DNA from: G023898405 sp964368985
GTDB taxonomy: Bacteria > Myxococcota > UBA727 > JABDBI01
DNA length: 5,859 nucleotides
Direction of reading: 5' to 3'
Assembly (NCBI GenBank): GCA_964368985.1
Contig: CAYJDW010000132.1
Location: 1-5,859 of the forward strand
Shown: positions 5,048 through 5,859 of the stretch, piece after piece
Numbering within the stretch: position 1 is the first letter of the stretch
Layout: each line of letters starts with the position of its first letter
The notes under the pieces: generated by a model
What the model was told of the DNA's origin: nothing
Seen by the model: the letters and a program-made list of their open reading frames with translations, nothing else
The model's database searches: none
Translations under genes and position numbers: made by a program

Positions 5048-5644
5048 TTACCGAATGCAATTATCAATCACTTTTTGCAGAGCCAAAAATCGATGGCTGC
5101 AAGAATTCTTCTCGCGAAAAGTCATTTCACCAATGCTTTGTTCAAAGCCCTCAGGAATAAAGACAGGATCATAACCATGCCCACTATTTCCTCGAGGAGG
5201 AAAGGTGAGGCGCCCACTCACTCTCGCATTAAAGTGCTCAATATGACCATCGGGCCATGCTATTACCTGAAAACAAACAAAAGTCGCTGCCGGATTATGT
5301 TTTATTGCCGCATTAGCGGCCCACAATTCAAATACCTTTTCTCTTCCACCCATCATTTCGGTGAAGGGCGCAGTATCGAGGCCGGGCGCAGTATTGAGCG
5401 CAGCTACTTCGAGCCCAGAATCATCTCCGAGCGAAGGTAAATTAGTGGCAAGGGCGCAGGCTTTAGCTTTTATAATGGCGTTTTCTAAATAGGTAGTTCC
5501 CGTCTCTTCGGGTACCTCCAGATTGAGCTCGCTCGCGCCTATGGCCTTAATGTCAAACGGTAAAAGAAGGGCTGCGATTTCTCGCAATTTCCCTGGATTG
5601 TGCGTCGCTATAAGCAATTGTTTATCTATGATTTTTCTTGGCAT
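5048..5644 (-). CDS. rdgB: RdgB/Ham1 non-canonical purine NTP pyrophosphatase
   Basis: This cytoplasmic house-cleaning enzyme (EC 3.6.1.66) hydrolyses ITP, dITP and XTP to monophosphates, keeping deaminated purines out of DNA and RNA. The 198 residues match the family length. Motifs in order are: THNPGKLREI (14-23, phosphate-binding Lys19), PEETGTTYLENAIIKAKA (45-62, acidic pair and lysines), GDDSGLEV (73-80, metal-binding aspartates), AWPDGH (129-134), FPPRG (148-152), GHGYDPVF (155-162), EKN (178-180) and SHR (183-185). AWPDGH and FPPRG are typical of alphaproteobacterial members. Two motifs differ from the usual pattern: PG(I/V)YSAR reads PGLDTAP (87-93), and GFGYDP reads GHGYDP. ATG 5644 follows the stop of an upstream open frame by 1 base. 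AAGGAG lies 15 bases before the ATG, longer than usual, and an in-frame ATT 6 bases upstream would be better spaced. Confidence 0.94.
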   Translation of the reverse strand: MPRKIIDKQLLIATHNPGKLREIAALLLPFDIKAIGASELNLEVPEETGTTYLENAIIKAKACALATNLPSLGDDSGLEVAALNTAPGLDTAPFTEMMGGREKVFELWAANAAIKHNPAATFVCFQVIAWPDGHIEHFNARVSGRLTFPPRGNSGHGYDPVFIPEGFEQSIGEMTFREKNSCSHRFLALQKVIDNCIR

Positions 5645-5645
5645 A

Positions 5646-5780
5646 TTAATAAAATCTCACTCCTTCAAACATAAATTCGCTTAGGTGAGGATCGCCGAAA
5701 TCGGCTACATTTAGCCATTTAGCCAGCAGTTGAGGCCACTCGTAGCCGCTGAAGAGACAAACACGAGCATTTTTCGTATA
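5646..5780 (-). pseudogene. Probable gene remnant abutting rdgB
   Basis: On the minus strand, 44 sense codons run from 5780 to a TAA at 5648-5646, 1 base before the rdgB ATG. The peptide reads like a genuine protein C-terminus: it contains FSGYEWPQLLAKWLNV and ends MFEGVRFY. The only ATG is eight codons from its end, and the preceding in-frame codon is TAA (5783-5781). Ahead of that stop, ATG-ATG at 5798-5793 is in the same frame, giving five codons before the stop. The rdgB ribosome site lies inside the open frame, so translation of this frame would couple to rdgB. Alphaproteobacteria often carry rph upstream of rdgB, but the peptide does not look like the end of RNase PH. Most likely a truncated or nonsense-mutated gene; a short coupling leader peptide is less likely. 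Confidence 0.4.
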
Positions 5781-5859
5781 TTAATACTCACACATCATCG
5801 CGCCTAAATTGTTTATCAAAAATTATTTAAAAGCTTTTTCCAGTGGTGTAAAATGGGGA

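Noticed and set aside
4840..5067. 75-codon minus-strand frame as a real gene
   Set aside because: It overlaps rdgB, has no clear ribosome site and shows no domain signature. I kept it only as part of the gene-free stretch and as a possible repeat.
1..5859. CRISPR array, transposase, phage gene, tRNA or rRNA
   Set aside because: I looked for spaced direct repeats, terminal inverted repeats with a transposase, and tRNA-like cloverleaf motifs, and saw none.

Overview
Every gene I can support in this window lies on the minus strand. The DNA is AT-leaning, with short spacers and several palindromic intergenic elements. The source looks like a low-GC alphaproteobacterium. The RdgB protein has the alphaproteobacterial signatures AWPDGH and FPPRG, and an intergenic palindrome resembles the GGATCCTCGxGTCAAGCxCGAGGAT repeats common in that class. 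A host-associated lineage such as Holosporales or Paracaedibacter is possible, but that is inference.

Reading in the direction of transcription, from right to left: (a) positions 5646-5780 hold a 44-codon open frame with no usable distal start. It is probably a gene remnant, and it ends 1 nt before rdgB. (b) rdgB (5048-5644) encodes the house-cleaning purine NTP pyrophosphatase. (c) A 368-base stretch (4680-5047) has no convincing gene. It contains a possible rdgB terminator and a compositionally odd segment. (d) Positions 3942-4604 encode a 220-residue lipoprotein with an acidic half, a His/Arg-rich half and a Gly/Arg/aromatic repeat tail. It is followed by a strong hairpin terminator. (e) Positions 3156-3734 encode an exported thioredoxin-fold protein with a CGYC site. 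(f) Positions 2673-2998 encode a small secreted protein whose signal peptide and mature part lie in different frames, joined at a T7 run. (g) adhC and fghA (2463-495) form a two-gene operon for glutathione-dependent formaldehyde oxidation. (h) The left edge carries the first 137 codons of an unrecognised secreted protein.

The clearest function is formaldehyde detoxification. AdhC oxidises S-hydroxymethylglutathione to S-formylglutathione, and FghA hydrolyses that to formate and glutathione. Four of the genes encode exported proteins, so the window is rich in envelope functions. The most interesting points are the T7-joined split secreted gene, the unusual lipoprotein next to an exported thioredoxin, the altered substrate-pocket motifs in RdgB, and the intergenic palindromes. 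I see no mobile element, phage gene, CRISPR array or RNA gene.
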